In this document: piece by piece, positions 1 to 10,800 of the stretch
Layout of the letters: each line of letters starts with the position of its first letter
Position numbering within the stretch: position 1 is the first letter of the stretch
Origin: Monoraphidium neglectum
Taxonomy: Eukaryota > Chlorophyta > Chlorophyceae > Sphaeropleales > Selenastraceae
Reading direction: 5' to 3'
Assembly (NCBI RefSeq): GCF_000611645.1
Contig: NW_014013545.1
Span: 21,071 to 45,894, forward strand
Length of the DNA: 24,824 nt
Program-made: the position numbers and the translations under genes
Notes under the pieces: generated by a model
What the model saw: the letters and a program-made list of their open reading frames with translations, nothing else
What the model was told of the DNA's origin: nothing
Databases searched by the model: none

Positions 1-2905
1 GCCCCGCCACCGCCGCCGCTGTCGCCGCTGCTGTGCGACGCTGCCGACGCCACGGCAGCTGCCACGCTGCTGCAACCGCCGCCGCTGCCGCCTGCCTTGG
101 ACGCCGCCCTGAGCTCCACGTGTAGCAGGTCCAAGGCTTCGAGGCTCGGCGGCAGGTGCGCCAGGTCCAGCGGCAGCACGCAGGGCGCGGCACACCACGC
201 CGCCTCGTACACGTGCAGCGTCAGCGACTCCAGGCCCGTGAACCGCGGCAGCTGCTCGAGCGCGCTGTCCCCAAAGTCCCCGCGCGCCAGGCCGAGGCGC
301 AGCTTCCGCAGCCGCGGCCAGGCCGCGGCGGCGGCGCGCAGCGCGGATGGCGTCACTGGGCAGGATACGGACGCCTGCTGCGCGGGCAGGGCGGTCTGGA
401 ACGGCGGCCGCTTGTCGAACACCAGGGTCTCCAGGTTGTGGAGGGATGACAGCGCCGACAGGTCCCAGAGGGATGGGGCCGCGTGGGGGTCCTGGTACCA
501 CATTGATATCTTGAGGGACCTGCAGGGTCGGGGGGCGGCGAGGAGGTCGGGAGCAGGGGCACGCGCAGAGTGGGGATGGAGGGGTGGGGTCGGGTAAAGG
601 TTAAAAAGGGGGATGGAGGGGCAGGGTAGAGCGGCCTGTTTGTGAGTATTGGGTGTGTTGGGGATGACAGGTCACATTACGGGTTGCAAGGGGCAATCAG
701 GTTGACTCTGATGATAAGAAGGAAAGGCCGGCCAACACATCCTTCACGGCCCTGCAGCTGCTCAGGCATCTAGCTGCACCGCGCGACAAGCTGTCGGCCG
801 CCATGCGGCCTCAGGGGGCACGAGGGGCCTGGCCTGCACGCTGGCCAGCGCAGCAACGCAGGCTGGAGGTGCTAGCATTGAGCTGCAATCCGCCACTGCG
901 CTTTTGAAGTGCTGCCTCATACCTGAGCAAGCCAAAGTCACACCAACAGGGCCGCACCTGAGGCTCGTGCAGGAGCTCAGCAGGCGGAGGTAGCCTGGGC
1001 CCCCAAGCTTCCCGTACGACCAGGTCAGCCCCGCCAGCCGCGCCCGCAGCCTCGGCCCCAGCGCAAGCAGCGTCCTCTCCACGCTCGTGCCACAGCAGTT
1101 GAAGCGCAGCCGCAGGTCGGCCACGTGCGCCAGCGCGGCCCACGCCGCGCCGCCGAGCTGCGGGGCGTCGTCGGGCGCGCCTGCGAGCCTGTCGAGATGC
1201 GCGCCGGCGGCGGCGCCGGCGCCGGCAGCGGCGCAACGGGGGCGCAGGGAGGCCCCCATGACTGGCGCGCTCGCCATGCTCCTCAGCGGTGCCCGCCCAG
1301 ATGCCGTCGCTGCGGCGGCGGCAACGGCGCCGCCCACCGGCAACATCTGCGGCTGGCCCGGCTGGGCCGGCTGGGGCGCCGCCTCCCCATAGCCGGCCGG
1401 CGCTGGGGGCGCAACGGCAGCGGGGTTGGCCCCGGGAGCTTGCGGCGCGGCGGTGCTCGCCAGCAGCCCCGTCGGCAGGAGCAGCTCCGCCCCGCTCAAC
1501 TTAAGACTCTGGAGGAGGGGCAGCCCGGACAGCAGCTGCAGCGCAGCCCCCTGAAAAGTGCAGCAAAAAGGAGGTTCATGAACCGCAACGCAACGCAACG
1601 TTGCCGTGCACCATGCAGTCGCCACTTTGAAGCGCATGGTGGCGTGGAGGTCACAGTTTCAACATGCTTGGGAAGGGACAAGCACTCGCCACTGCTTTGC
1701 AGCATCGTGCAGCTCCCGGGGTCCTATGCCCCCCTCCGCTGACGCATACCTGTGAGATCTGGCTCTGCCACGGCACCCAACCCACCACCAGCCGCCTCAG
1801 CCGCGTCAGCCGCCGCAGCGCGAGCAGCCCCCCGTCCCCGACGCCGCACATGCGGCCCTGCAGCTCCAGCTCTTCGAGGCCGCTCATGCCCGCGAGCGCC
1901 TCGAGCGCCGCGTCCCCGGCCAGCAGCGGCGCGACCTTGCTGCGCTGGACGAGCGTCAGCGCGCGGAGCGGCGCCAGCGCGGCGGCGAGCAGCCGCAGGT
2001 CGAGGCCCTCGGGGGCGCTGACGTTGATGAGCCGCAGCGCGGCCAGGCGCGCCCCGGGGCCGGCGAGGGCGGCGGCGGCGGCGGGGTTGAGCTCCAGGAC
2101 GTCGCTGAAGCGCAGCTCGAGGGTGCTGCGGCGGCGACGGGGCGAGGGGGCCGCGTGTTTGGCACAGGTTTGGGCTGGGCGGATGTTTGGGTGGGAGCGT
2201 GTCAAACGGGGCTGTTGCTCTGTAGACACCGCCAGATACTTCTTGACTGGGGTGCCCGCAACACGTGCCATACACAGAGCCCTTATATCCTTCGCGATTC
2301 ACAGGGCAGGTGAATTAATTACAACACCCTGGCAGAGGGACCCTCCCGGGTGCTTGCTAGCACCCCGCCCAGTCCGCGCACCCCAGGCTCTTGAACTCAG
2401 CCACGCCTTGCATCAAGGAGACCAGGAGTTCTGGCACAGCATCAGGGCCGATGTTCAACCGCAGCTCTGTCAGGCAAGGAGCCACTGCACGCAGGTGCGC
2501 CAACTTGCGGTCCGCGGCAGCCGGGGCGCTTCCTGGAATGGAGCACTCCACCACTGCCGCCGCCCCATGAACGGCCGCATGCCACGCCTTGGAAACCAAG
2601 CGAGACGTGCGCACTGTGCGGACGTCCAGGGCGTGGGATAAAACGTGCTGCGGGCGGGTGCATTGGCGGGTACCAAGCATCCCGGCTCGATGAGATCACC
2701 GCTGCGATGAGTGCAGGAGAAACGGGCCATCACCAAAGGCACAAATGAGTCCTCTATACAAGTCGCATGCATCATGCGGACCCTGGGCTTCCCTGCCGAC
2801 CTGGAGAGCGTCCAGGGGCAGCGATGGCAGGTCCCCGTCGCGTGTGTCCTCTATCAGGGTGTCCATAGCAAGTCTTGTTCCTAGTGCGACGGATTTTGAC
2901 GCCAT
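1..2905 (-). CDS. F-box / leucine-rich-repeat protein, 3' end missing
   Basis: Five exons fit in phase: 2905-2801, 2647-2382, 2125-1750, 1550-958 and 519-1 (open at the window edge), about 620 residues so far. All four introns are GT-AG. The start at 2905 has a favourable context (AAATGGCG). Residues about 26-60, spanning the first splice junction, read as an F-box: LPSLPLDALQHVLSHAL followed by RLVSKAWHAAV. From about residue 85 there are irregular leucine-rich repeats, for example LTELRLNI, FKSLGTLELRF, LEELELQG, LQSLKLSG, SLRSLKISMWY, LRKLRLGL and LESLTLHV. Several cross splice junctions, which supports the joins. An Ala/Pro/Gly-rich loop interrupts the repeats around residues 270-330. By family, F-box/LRR proteins are substrate receptors of SCF ubiquitin ligases; the substrate here is unknown. 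The C-terminus and stop lie left of the window. Confidence 0.82.
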
Positions 2906-4721
2906 TTACCGCCTTCTAGTGCCTGCTCGGCGCAGACGTGGCCATTCCAGGCTGCTCCATGTACAAAACCTTCCTCCGAGACACTAACTATGCTCAAATA
3001 CAAGTTTAATGATTGCTTATATCGTGTTGATTGCATGGCCCTGATGGCGACGCGATTTTTGCAATCCCATTCCACGGGTTCCCGAGCCGCTCTTGGACGG
3101 GTGTTGCCCGCAGGCTATCGTGCGATAGCGGATAGATCTTTACTTGTTTCCAGAAAAATGGATTAGACGTCGGCTTTGTGGTGACAGCTGCTGCGCCGCA
3201 GGGGCGACTCATGCCGCCACCTACGAGTTTGAACAAATGAACACTCCTTCCATGCTGTGATGATTGACACCAGGAAACCAACCATATCAAAGATGTTATC
3301 GACCCACAAGCACGCAAAGAGAGATTCATACACTTGCGTAACCACACTGATGACACACACCACACCGCCCATTCCCTCCCCTTGCGAACCTCGGCCGTCG
3401 TGCCGATCCTACTGTGGGTTAGCACTACAGCACCCTGCCAAACATCCAGATTGTGGAATATCATCCGCATATGGAGCCGCCACACTGACGAGGCCTCAAA
3501 ATTCATCTGTCAACAACATGCCGTTTGTTTCAGGGGCAAAGTATCTCTGTCTCCTGCCAACAGTTCCTGGATCATGTATGCACTGCACTTGTGCATTTGT
3601 TGAAAAGGAAAGCTTACACTTTGTACACGCTGATCAAGGAGAAGGTGCCTTGCAGCGAAGGTGGAACAGCTGCTGTGCAGATAAAGCATGTGCAGGTTTT
3701 CGCGTCGCATCATTGGAGAAGCTGTGCGCGCGATCGCGTCATGTGCATCGCTAGCGCGCCTCAATCCTCGCACCTATATCCTTTTCATTCATGAGGCTGT
3801 CTTGCTTGTGCGTGTGCCCCGCACATGCGCCCAACACACGTAAAAGAGAGACGTCCGCCGCCATCATGAGAAGGAGGAAGCAGTTGGGTGGTGCGCTGGT
3901 GCACGGGCCGGCTAGCGGCAGTGCTGGCCGAAAACCCACGGGTTCATTGACTGCGGGTGGGGCGCACGCAGGGCGCCCCTTGCAACACCTCCGTTGGAGG
4001 GGGCGTGTGGTATGCGCAGGTGGTGCACGCATGCGCTCACAGGCAGACGCCCAGGCAATTTAAATGGCGTCATGTGAGTGGCATACTGGGCGTGCCTGCG
4101 CTGTGATGTGGACAAGGCGTGTGGACGCGGCCTGACCCCGGCTTCGCCCTGCAGACGGCGTCGTGGCCGATGCGCGGACTTGTCTGGGCCATATGCCCGC
4201 GGGCCTAGGCAAGAGGTTGCAGCGCAACTGCCGCCAGCAGCCTCCCTCGCGGCCCCTGCGCTGGGTGCGTGCTGCCCAAAAACAACAGGGTAATTGTCCG
4301 GCCAGGCAGAGGGGCCGAGGTCGGACCAAATCCATAGTGTGACGATAGCCAAAGGCGCGGGTGAAGTGGGTTCACGTGCCGAGCCTCCATGCAGGAGCAA
4401 CCTTGTACAGGAAATCTAAGGCCTGGCGATGCATGTATAAGTGTGGCGTCCCGCGGGCGACTCGCGGCGGCACCACCACGCGCGCCGCTCGGCGGGGCGC
4501 TGCGCCGGATCCCCAGCACCCGAGATTGCATGCGGGACGCGCGGTCCGGCACAAACCAGACCGCATCGTTCAGAAGTCGATGCATGTGTTGAGTATGAAA
4601 CGGCGCACAACCTCGCCGGTGCGGCTGCTGTGCTCTTGTGCAGTTCTCAAGCGTGTGGGGCCGCTGCTGTCCAGCAGCCCCCGCCCTCGCGGCCCGTACT
4701 GCACGCGCGTGGGCCCGCGCA
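2906..4721. other. Intergenic stretch between the F-box/LRR and RING-CH genes
   Basis: No convincing gene is seen here. The stretch should hold the 5' region of the F-box/LRR gene (right of 2905) and the 3' untranslated region of the RING-CH gene (left of 4722). Bases about 2950-3850 are visibly richer in A/T than the coding regions. Open frames of 80-170 codons exist on both strands but show no recognisable family, no codon-use signature and no splice partners. A TATA-like string lies near 3016-3022 on the minus strand. The nearest TGTAA on the minus strand is at 3618-3614, over 1 kb past the RING-CH stop, so that gene's 3' end is not settled. A perfect short palindrome sits at 3114-3129. 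Confidence 0.5.
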
Positions 4722-5107
4722 TCACGCCGCGCCGGGCTGCGCGTCGTCCGCGCCGGTGCGGCAGCCGAGGGCGGCGAGCAGCCGGCCGAAGGCGCCCGCG
4801 GCTTTCCTGGGTGCCTTGCGGTCGCCGGCGGCGGCGGCTTGGCTGCTGGAGGGGGTCTTGTTGCTGAGGGAGGCGCAGTGCACCGCGGCGTCAAAGGCGT
4901 TGAGGCCCTGCAGCTGCAGCTTGTCGCCTGGCGGGGCGACGCACGAGTTTGTGTGTGTGTTTGTGGGCATGTGTGTGTGCACACGCGCGGCAGGGGTGTG
5001 TGTGTGTGTGTGTGTGTCCCTAGCAACCTGGCGGCATCTAGCTGCCATGAAAACTCCTTGGGCACCTGCAGAGATGTAGCACGCCTCCACGTTCACAAAT
5101 GCAACCG

Positions 5108-5192
<85 letters not shown>

Positions 5193-6721
5193 ATGCATGC
5201 AAACGTGCCGCACGAGCAAACGCAGCTCATCAACAGGGCGCCCACCTGTGCCGGGCGCCCTGCAATGAAAGATGACGTCGAACTCCAGGCCCTCAGGGAG
5301 CTGCAGAAGGCTGCGGATCTGGCGCTCAAACGCGGCCGCGCCCTCCGGGCCAGGCTGCACCTGTACCTTGTACGTCTTGCCGCCAAAAGACACGCGCATG
5401 TAACTGTATCGGGGCCGGTCACGGTGAGGTTGCGGTGGATGATGACTCGGTGTTGTGATGCATAGTTGTTTTCTGTCAGGTGCATGAGCCTTCACCTGCT
5501 TGTAAGCAAGCGGTCACTGCTTGACAAGACATATCAATGCAGCAGATCCCTGCCTAATGCCGAGAAAGCTGGGCCAAGATACCCCTCCGCTGCTGTACCC
5601 CCTCCGCTGCTGTGCCCCCCCACTGCTGTGCTGCCCGCCCCGCCCTGCCCGCAGCCCCTGGCCCGCAGCCACCAGCCGCACTCACGGTGTCACGACCTTG
5701 GCGCCCGTCGCCTGAGTCATGACGGGCTTCCAATCCCGCAGCTCGGTGTGGCAGAAGCGGCAGACCCGCTCCTCACTGCGGGCACCAGAATCAAGAGCGC
5801 GGGTGGGGGCAGCAGTTGGCCAGTGGAGGGTGCGCCTCAGACTGACTGCTGTGGTGTAGGACGCAACCGAAGGGTCGAGAGCTAGCTGGAGGCCGCCTGA
5901 CCCGCGCAAGGGCAACCAGCTGGCGCGATCGCAGCTGCGGTTGGCGCGTCCGCCGTCCTGCCCAGCAGCCCCACTGCTCTGCGAGCGCCGCGGCCCCGCG
6001 CGGCGCTAGCTGTGCTCACTCTCTCCCAGCTGAGTGCAGCTGCCAGCGCGCCAGGCACATTGCGTGCACGCTGCGGGGGCAGGCGCAGGGGCGCTCAAGG
6101 GTGCCGTGCGCGCCGGCTGGGTCCAGGCAGATCCAGCACACATCCTCCTGATCGGCCTGCGCGATTATGTGGTTGAGTGCGGGTGTTGATGACGTGTGCA
6201 GCATAGTCAGTGGATCTATCCCTGAGGTGCTGGTTTTTAAGGGTGGGCAGGACGCCGCGCGCAGCGCTTGCATGACGCAGGTGGGGTTTCTGTGCCGCCG
6301 TGCGCCAGGTGCGGCGGGATGCGCCATATCAGCGGCAGCGAGCTATCAAGAAGCCGCAGGACGCCCTGCAACATTCCCTGCAATACCTACAGTGGCAGAT
6401 AAATACAGCTGCTGCTGAGTGCGAAGCCCACGGCTGCCGATTGGCAGGCATGCGGCTGCCGCTGATAGTGGCGGGGCGGTCCCCTTTCTGTGCCCCCGTG
6501 TGGCGGAGGCGTCGGCGTGCCGCGGAACCGCGGTGGCCCTGGGTGACATCGTATCGCAACCATCAGGCAAGCCGCCTCACCGAGCGAGGGATTGGCTCAG
6601 ACCGCGAGCTCCTGAGGGGTGCCCCCTTGCCACCACTCGACGAGCAATCTGAGAAGCTCTCGTCCTCTGGGTCGTCAACCAGGGCGGGGTCCACGCAGCT
6701 AAAGGCAGAGGAGAGCACCAT
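4722..6721 (-). CDS. RING-CH (RINGv) zinc-finger protein, probable E3 ubiquitin ligase
   Basis: Preferred model, 243 residues: exons 6721-6581, 6156-6020, 5775-5686, 5403-5246 and 4927-4722, all GT-AG and phase-consistent. The RING-CH finger is complete with exact C4HC3 spacing: C54-x2-C57, C71-x-C73, H78, C81, then C98-x2-C101 (CWIC, CACPRSVH, CLARW, CRFC). The last Cys pair is on the next exon, which validates that junction. By family, RING-CH domains recruit E2 enzymes for ubiquitin transfer. Most RING-CH (MARCH) proteins have membrane segments; none is visible here. Residues about 124-195 form a second compact domain (YMRVSFGGKTYKVQV to LQLQGLNAFDAAVHCASLS) that I do not recognise, followed by a basic, low-complexity tail. 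Residues 1-47 are acidic and Ser-rich. The first exon is the least certain part: a start at ATG 6204, reading straight into the finger exon, is the alternative (212 residues). Confidence 0.8.
4948..5187. repeat. (TG)n and (CA)n microsatellites in an intron of the RING-CH gene
   Basis: Inside intron 5245-4928 the plus strand carries interrupted (TG)n tracts at about 4949-4980 and 5000-5018, then an uninterrupted (CA)36 tract at 5116-5187. The two tract types are complementary to each other within the same transcript. Confidence 0.95.
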
Positions 6722-7895
6722 GCTGGGCTCCCGTGCGCGACTGGCTGAGCACGAGACGCCCGAGCACCGATAATCGAGCAGGGCCTGAGGCGCGCGTGAA
6801 GAACGGCGACACAAGATGCTGCACAGCGCTATCCAGCTCGTGCACGGCAAGCTCCCCCACTTGTGGCCGTTGAGGGGCCGTGTCACCCGCTTCCTTTTGG
6901 GTGGTGTCTCCTCCAAATCCTTCCGTGAGGGCGGGCGCTTCGAGAAATTGCAGACGCTATGAGGCCCTTGAAACAGTGCGTTGCGCGCCCCGTGGTGCGA
7001 TCTGTTACTGCTACGTTGGCTGCGATCGTGTGTGCATGGCCCTCGTGAGTGTTGCTTGTATGCGCCGACAGCGTAATAACATGCACTTTTGGCAGAAAAA
7101 AATCTCTCAGAGTGCTCCGTTAGCTTGCTCCCACAGGGTGACAACATGGCAGTCCTGCTGAAGGGGGGTGTGAAATGTGCTCGACCCGACAGCGCGAGCG
7201 GCGCGTGCTGCTACTCTGCCTGTGATACGGCTGAGTAGGGCAGCACAATGCCGGAGCATCAAACTCTCAAGCAAATGACATGTGGAAGCAGCAGGCATGG
7301 CCCTTTACAAGCAGAGTGGCATCGTGCACACTGGCCTTGCTGCTGATGCATTTGGGAGGACAGTCGCGTTGCCTCAACAATAAGGAACCAATAGCCCATT
7401 CTTCCAGCCGTGTGTTGGCTCTCAATCTTCCAGTGGCTATGCTTTGATGTTTTGAGCCCCGCTGCTGCAATGCGTTGTGCACTGCGCGCTGGTTTCAGTT
7501 CCGAAATGGTAAGAGCAAGCCCACCGTGGGCGCTCAGGGGGCGCTGCTCACAGCTGTTATTTTTACCACATTGACTGCACTCAGTCATGGCTACGCAGTT
7601 GCTTTGGTTGCGCAATTACAGTGCAGGGTGCACGAGCTGCCACCCACGGGGCGGGCGGTGCTCGGCAAGCTGCTTGTCGCCGCTGCAAGTGCCAGATGGT
7701 GATACGGGCAGGTGGTGTAATGCATGATTATGATGGTATGAGTGCAACAAGCGACTTGATGGGCTTAAGGCATGTACAATATGGACACACAACGCTTGTC
7801 TTCCTCAAAAGCGCCCAGGTGATCCGCGAGCACAAGCCTGAAGGCTGCGGTGTTTCCGCGGTCTCCCTCGACCGGCCGCTGCCGCAGCTGCAGCA
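6722..7895. other. Intergenic stretch between the RING-CH and beta-helix genes
   Basis: This 1.2 kb should hold the 5' region of the RING-CH gene and the 3' untranslated region of the large beta-helix gene. The frame of the RING-CH first exon stays open upstream to an ATG at 7147, but the extra 142 residues look non-coding in composition and match nothing I know. I see no RNA gene. Confidence 0.45.
7616..7620 (-). terminator. Candidate TGTAA polyadenylation signal for the beta-helix gene
   Basis: The minus strand reads TGTAA here, about 276 nt past the stop codon at 7896. TGTAA is the usual poly(A) signal in Chlamydomonas and relatives. The motif is short, so chance occurrence is possible. 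Confidence 0.35.
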
Positions 7896-10800
7896 TCACC
7901 TCCGGCCGTCCGCAGCTGCCGCCACCGCAGCGGCCGCCGACAGCCGCGTCTTTCTTGAGCGCTGCATGGCGTCATGCAGGTTTCGGGGCCACAGCCGCGG
8001 CAGCAGCGGCTCGCTCCACCAGTTGTAAACGCTGGGCATGGAGTCGTGCGACTTCCACAGGAAGTTGATCGTGGGCCCGAACAGCCCTGCAGCGCCCGCA
8101 CGTGGTGGGCCCTGTTGGTTCTGTGGGATTGCCCACATTTTTGTTGTGCCACCCAGGGCTTTGCCACAGTTGTGAAGCCCTTGCAAGCATGTGCCTCAAT
8201 GCGGCCCCCTGAAACACTGCCCACTGACACGGTTGCTGCTGTGCCAGCTGATGCCGCCAGGCTCTACATCAAACAACCATAATTCAGGCAATGACTCCAC
8301 AGCTTGTGTGGAACAGCGACACGCACGCTGAATGACACGCCCCACCTGGGCTGCGCTTGGTGCCATCTGGGGGTGGGTAGTAAAACCCGAGCTGTGCAGT
8401 TGAACCCCAAAAGGTGGTCAGCGCGGCCGCGTGGGCTCCATAGCTTCCGGCGCCGCTGCTCTCCCAAGGTCGCCCGCCGCGGCCGTGATTAAGCGCCGTG
8501 ATAAGGTTGGCTGCGCACACGAGGCGTTTTGGAAAAAAAGAAAATTGTCAGCAGCATCGCTGTGGGAAGTGCCTGCTCAGCTCGGAGCGTCTCGTCATCA
8601 ACTCTTGGGTGCAAGCTCTAGAACATGCACCAACCTTGTTGCCCACGCACGCTGGAAGCCGTGCTCACCATAGGGCGAGTTCCTGTGGTGGTCTACATTG
8701 AGATCTGCGCCCCAACCCTCGGAGATCACTGTGTGCATCTCGGTCCAAGACAGCGTGACGTCGTGGACCAGGGGCGACCCCACCCTGAACCGCGTCAGCA
8801 GGTTATCGCTGCCCCGCTCCATCCACACGCCGCGGTGGCCGTTCTGGCGGCCGCACGCGCACGCAGGCGTGTATCGCGGCTTGGTGTAGGATATTTCGAG
8901 GTCTGTGACTGTGCAGTGCTGCGCACCCCAGAAGTAGATGCCTGCGTGGGGCGAGAAGGTGCGCATAGGGGTTGTTTGGCCACCAGGCAACGGGTCAAAC
9001 TGAGTAAAGACATCTGGAGAGGGCCGGTTGTAACGCCAGCGGCCACAATCAGGGATTCCAGGGTCAGCATGAACCACAGACCCTTGTCACCTGTCGACAT
9101 GACACGCTTTGTTCCTAGTGTCCCAAAAGCACACTTGCAGAGCTCTGGCGGCCTGATTGCCACCGTCTACTAAAGCTTGCTGATACATCACACACCACGG
9201 GGGCCCTCACCTGCATCTGCGTCGACGATGCGCACGTTGCGTACCCAGCTGTTTGCCAGCTGGTTGAAGTGCAGCGCGTTGTAGCCGTCCTCCTGCAAGA
9301 CACAGATTTACAGGGAGTTGGCAAATGCGGGGACGGCTGCCGGCAAGGTTGATGCTGCGCAATCACAGAGCCGCTGCAGCATGAAAACAGCATGGAACAC
9401 GAGCAGCGGCAGCAAGGCCCACCGGCAAAACGCTGGCGCGTCAAGCGCTTTGCTCGCTTAAACATGGCAAACAGTGCCTGGTGAACCTGAATTGGGCCTT
9501 GCATGCTGCTGGGTGCGGCCGCGCGCATCCCTCCTGACCCAGGCGTCGAATAGTATCGGTCCAGCCACCAAGCGACCTCACACCACAAACGGCGACGCCC
9601 GCATCCGCGCCCCCACCTTCAGATGCCCCTTGTAGGTGTCCCACTTGAACTGGATCGTTAGGTGCTCGATCCCGTTGCCGCTGATCTGCGGCTGGAACGC
9701 GTGAAACCTGGGCGCCCACCTCAGGCTGGCGTTGGCTGTCAGGGGCCGCTCGATGTCAACGTAGTCAGGGCCGACCGCGGTGACGCGGGTGAGCAGGCGG
9801 TACGCCTTGCCCATGGCGTTGGACGTCATCTGGCCGGGGCCAGGGCACATGAAGCCTGCGCGGGTGGGAGTGAGGGGTGTGGGGGGCCAGCATTAGAAGG
9901 ATTGGGGATCCCTCAGTTGCACTGGGAGCTGGTTTTTTGTGAGGGCTTTTGGTGGAGGGTTGGGGATCTGCAGCGCACACGCCGCTGGTCACCACTGCTC
10001 CTCTGAGCATGCACATGTTGCCCGCCTCTTCTCCTTGACCAAACGACCCCACACGCCCCCAGCCACGAACCCACCGTCGTTCATGTCTGTCAGCAGCCCC
10101 TTCAGGTCTCCATCCATCACGAACCGCACCCACTGCCCGACCTTGGGCGCCATCGCCGCCGCCTTGTCCACGTACAGCCGCGTGTCCCCGCGCTTCGCCG
10201 GCCGCATGACGTTTGCCAGAGCGTTCCACGGCCCCATCGGATCCCAACCAAAGAAGTTGATGAACCCGGCGGAGTGGGAGTACTGGGAGACGCCCTGGTT
10301 GCCCCCCTCCCCCCAGTCGTTGCCGTAAGCGTCCGTCAGGGACACGGGGATGTAGATCGTCGTCTTGTTGACGCCGGCGCCGCGGATGACCAGGCCCTGG
10401 CGCCGGATGTCCAGCTTTTTCTTGAGCACGTAAGTGCCCTCAGGGATGAACAGGACGCCCTTTTCCACAACGGGCGGTCGCGTGCGCCGCGGCGTCCGCG
10501 GCGGCGGCGCAGGGGCGCCCGCGCTTGGGGCCTGCTCGGTGGCCCGAGCGGCCGCGTGGGTGGCGGCGGAGGCAAAGGAGGAGAAGAGCTTGAAGGCCGC
10601 CGACGCGGGGTCGGGGATGCGGAACTCCGACAGGCGCCGCGCACGAGCGTCGGCGCGGGAGGTGGTGTCCATGTCGGCGCCGCCTCTGCCGTCCGATCCG
10701 ACCAGCGCGGGCCGCACGGTGCCGCCGAGGTTGGGCGCCACCAACGCGCCGCCGCTCCGCGTTGCTTCAAACATTGGAGGGTCGAGCGCCGGCGGCAGCA

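Noticed and set aside
3006..3506. 166-codon open frame on the minus strand
   Set aside because: No recognisable domain, no biased codon use, and it lies in an A/T-richer intergenic stretch.
4205..5465. Open frames with His-Thr or Cys-Val repeats
   Set aside because: They are translations of the (CA)n/(TG)n microsatellites within an intron and its surroundings.
6722..7147. Upstream extension of the RING-CH first exon to the ATG at 7147
   Set aside because: The frame is open but the added residues lack any family resemblance, and their composition looks non-coding. The ATG at 6721 starts the plausible acidic/Ser-rich leader.
9030..9090. Possible exon on the minus strand reading DKGLWFMLTLESLIVAAG after an in-phase AG
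   Set aside because: It has no good downstream donor, and module 1 shows that DADA should join directly to GIYFWGAQHC at 8941. It is best read as intron sequence.
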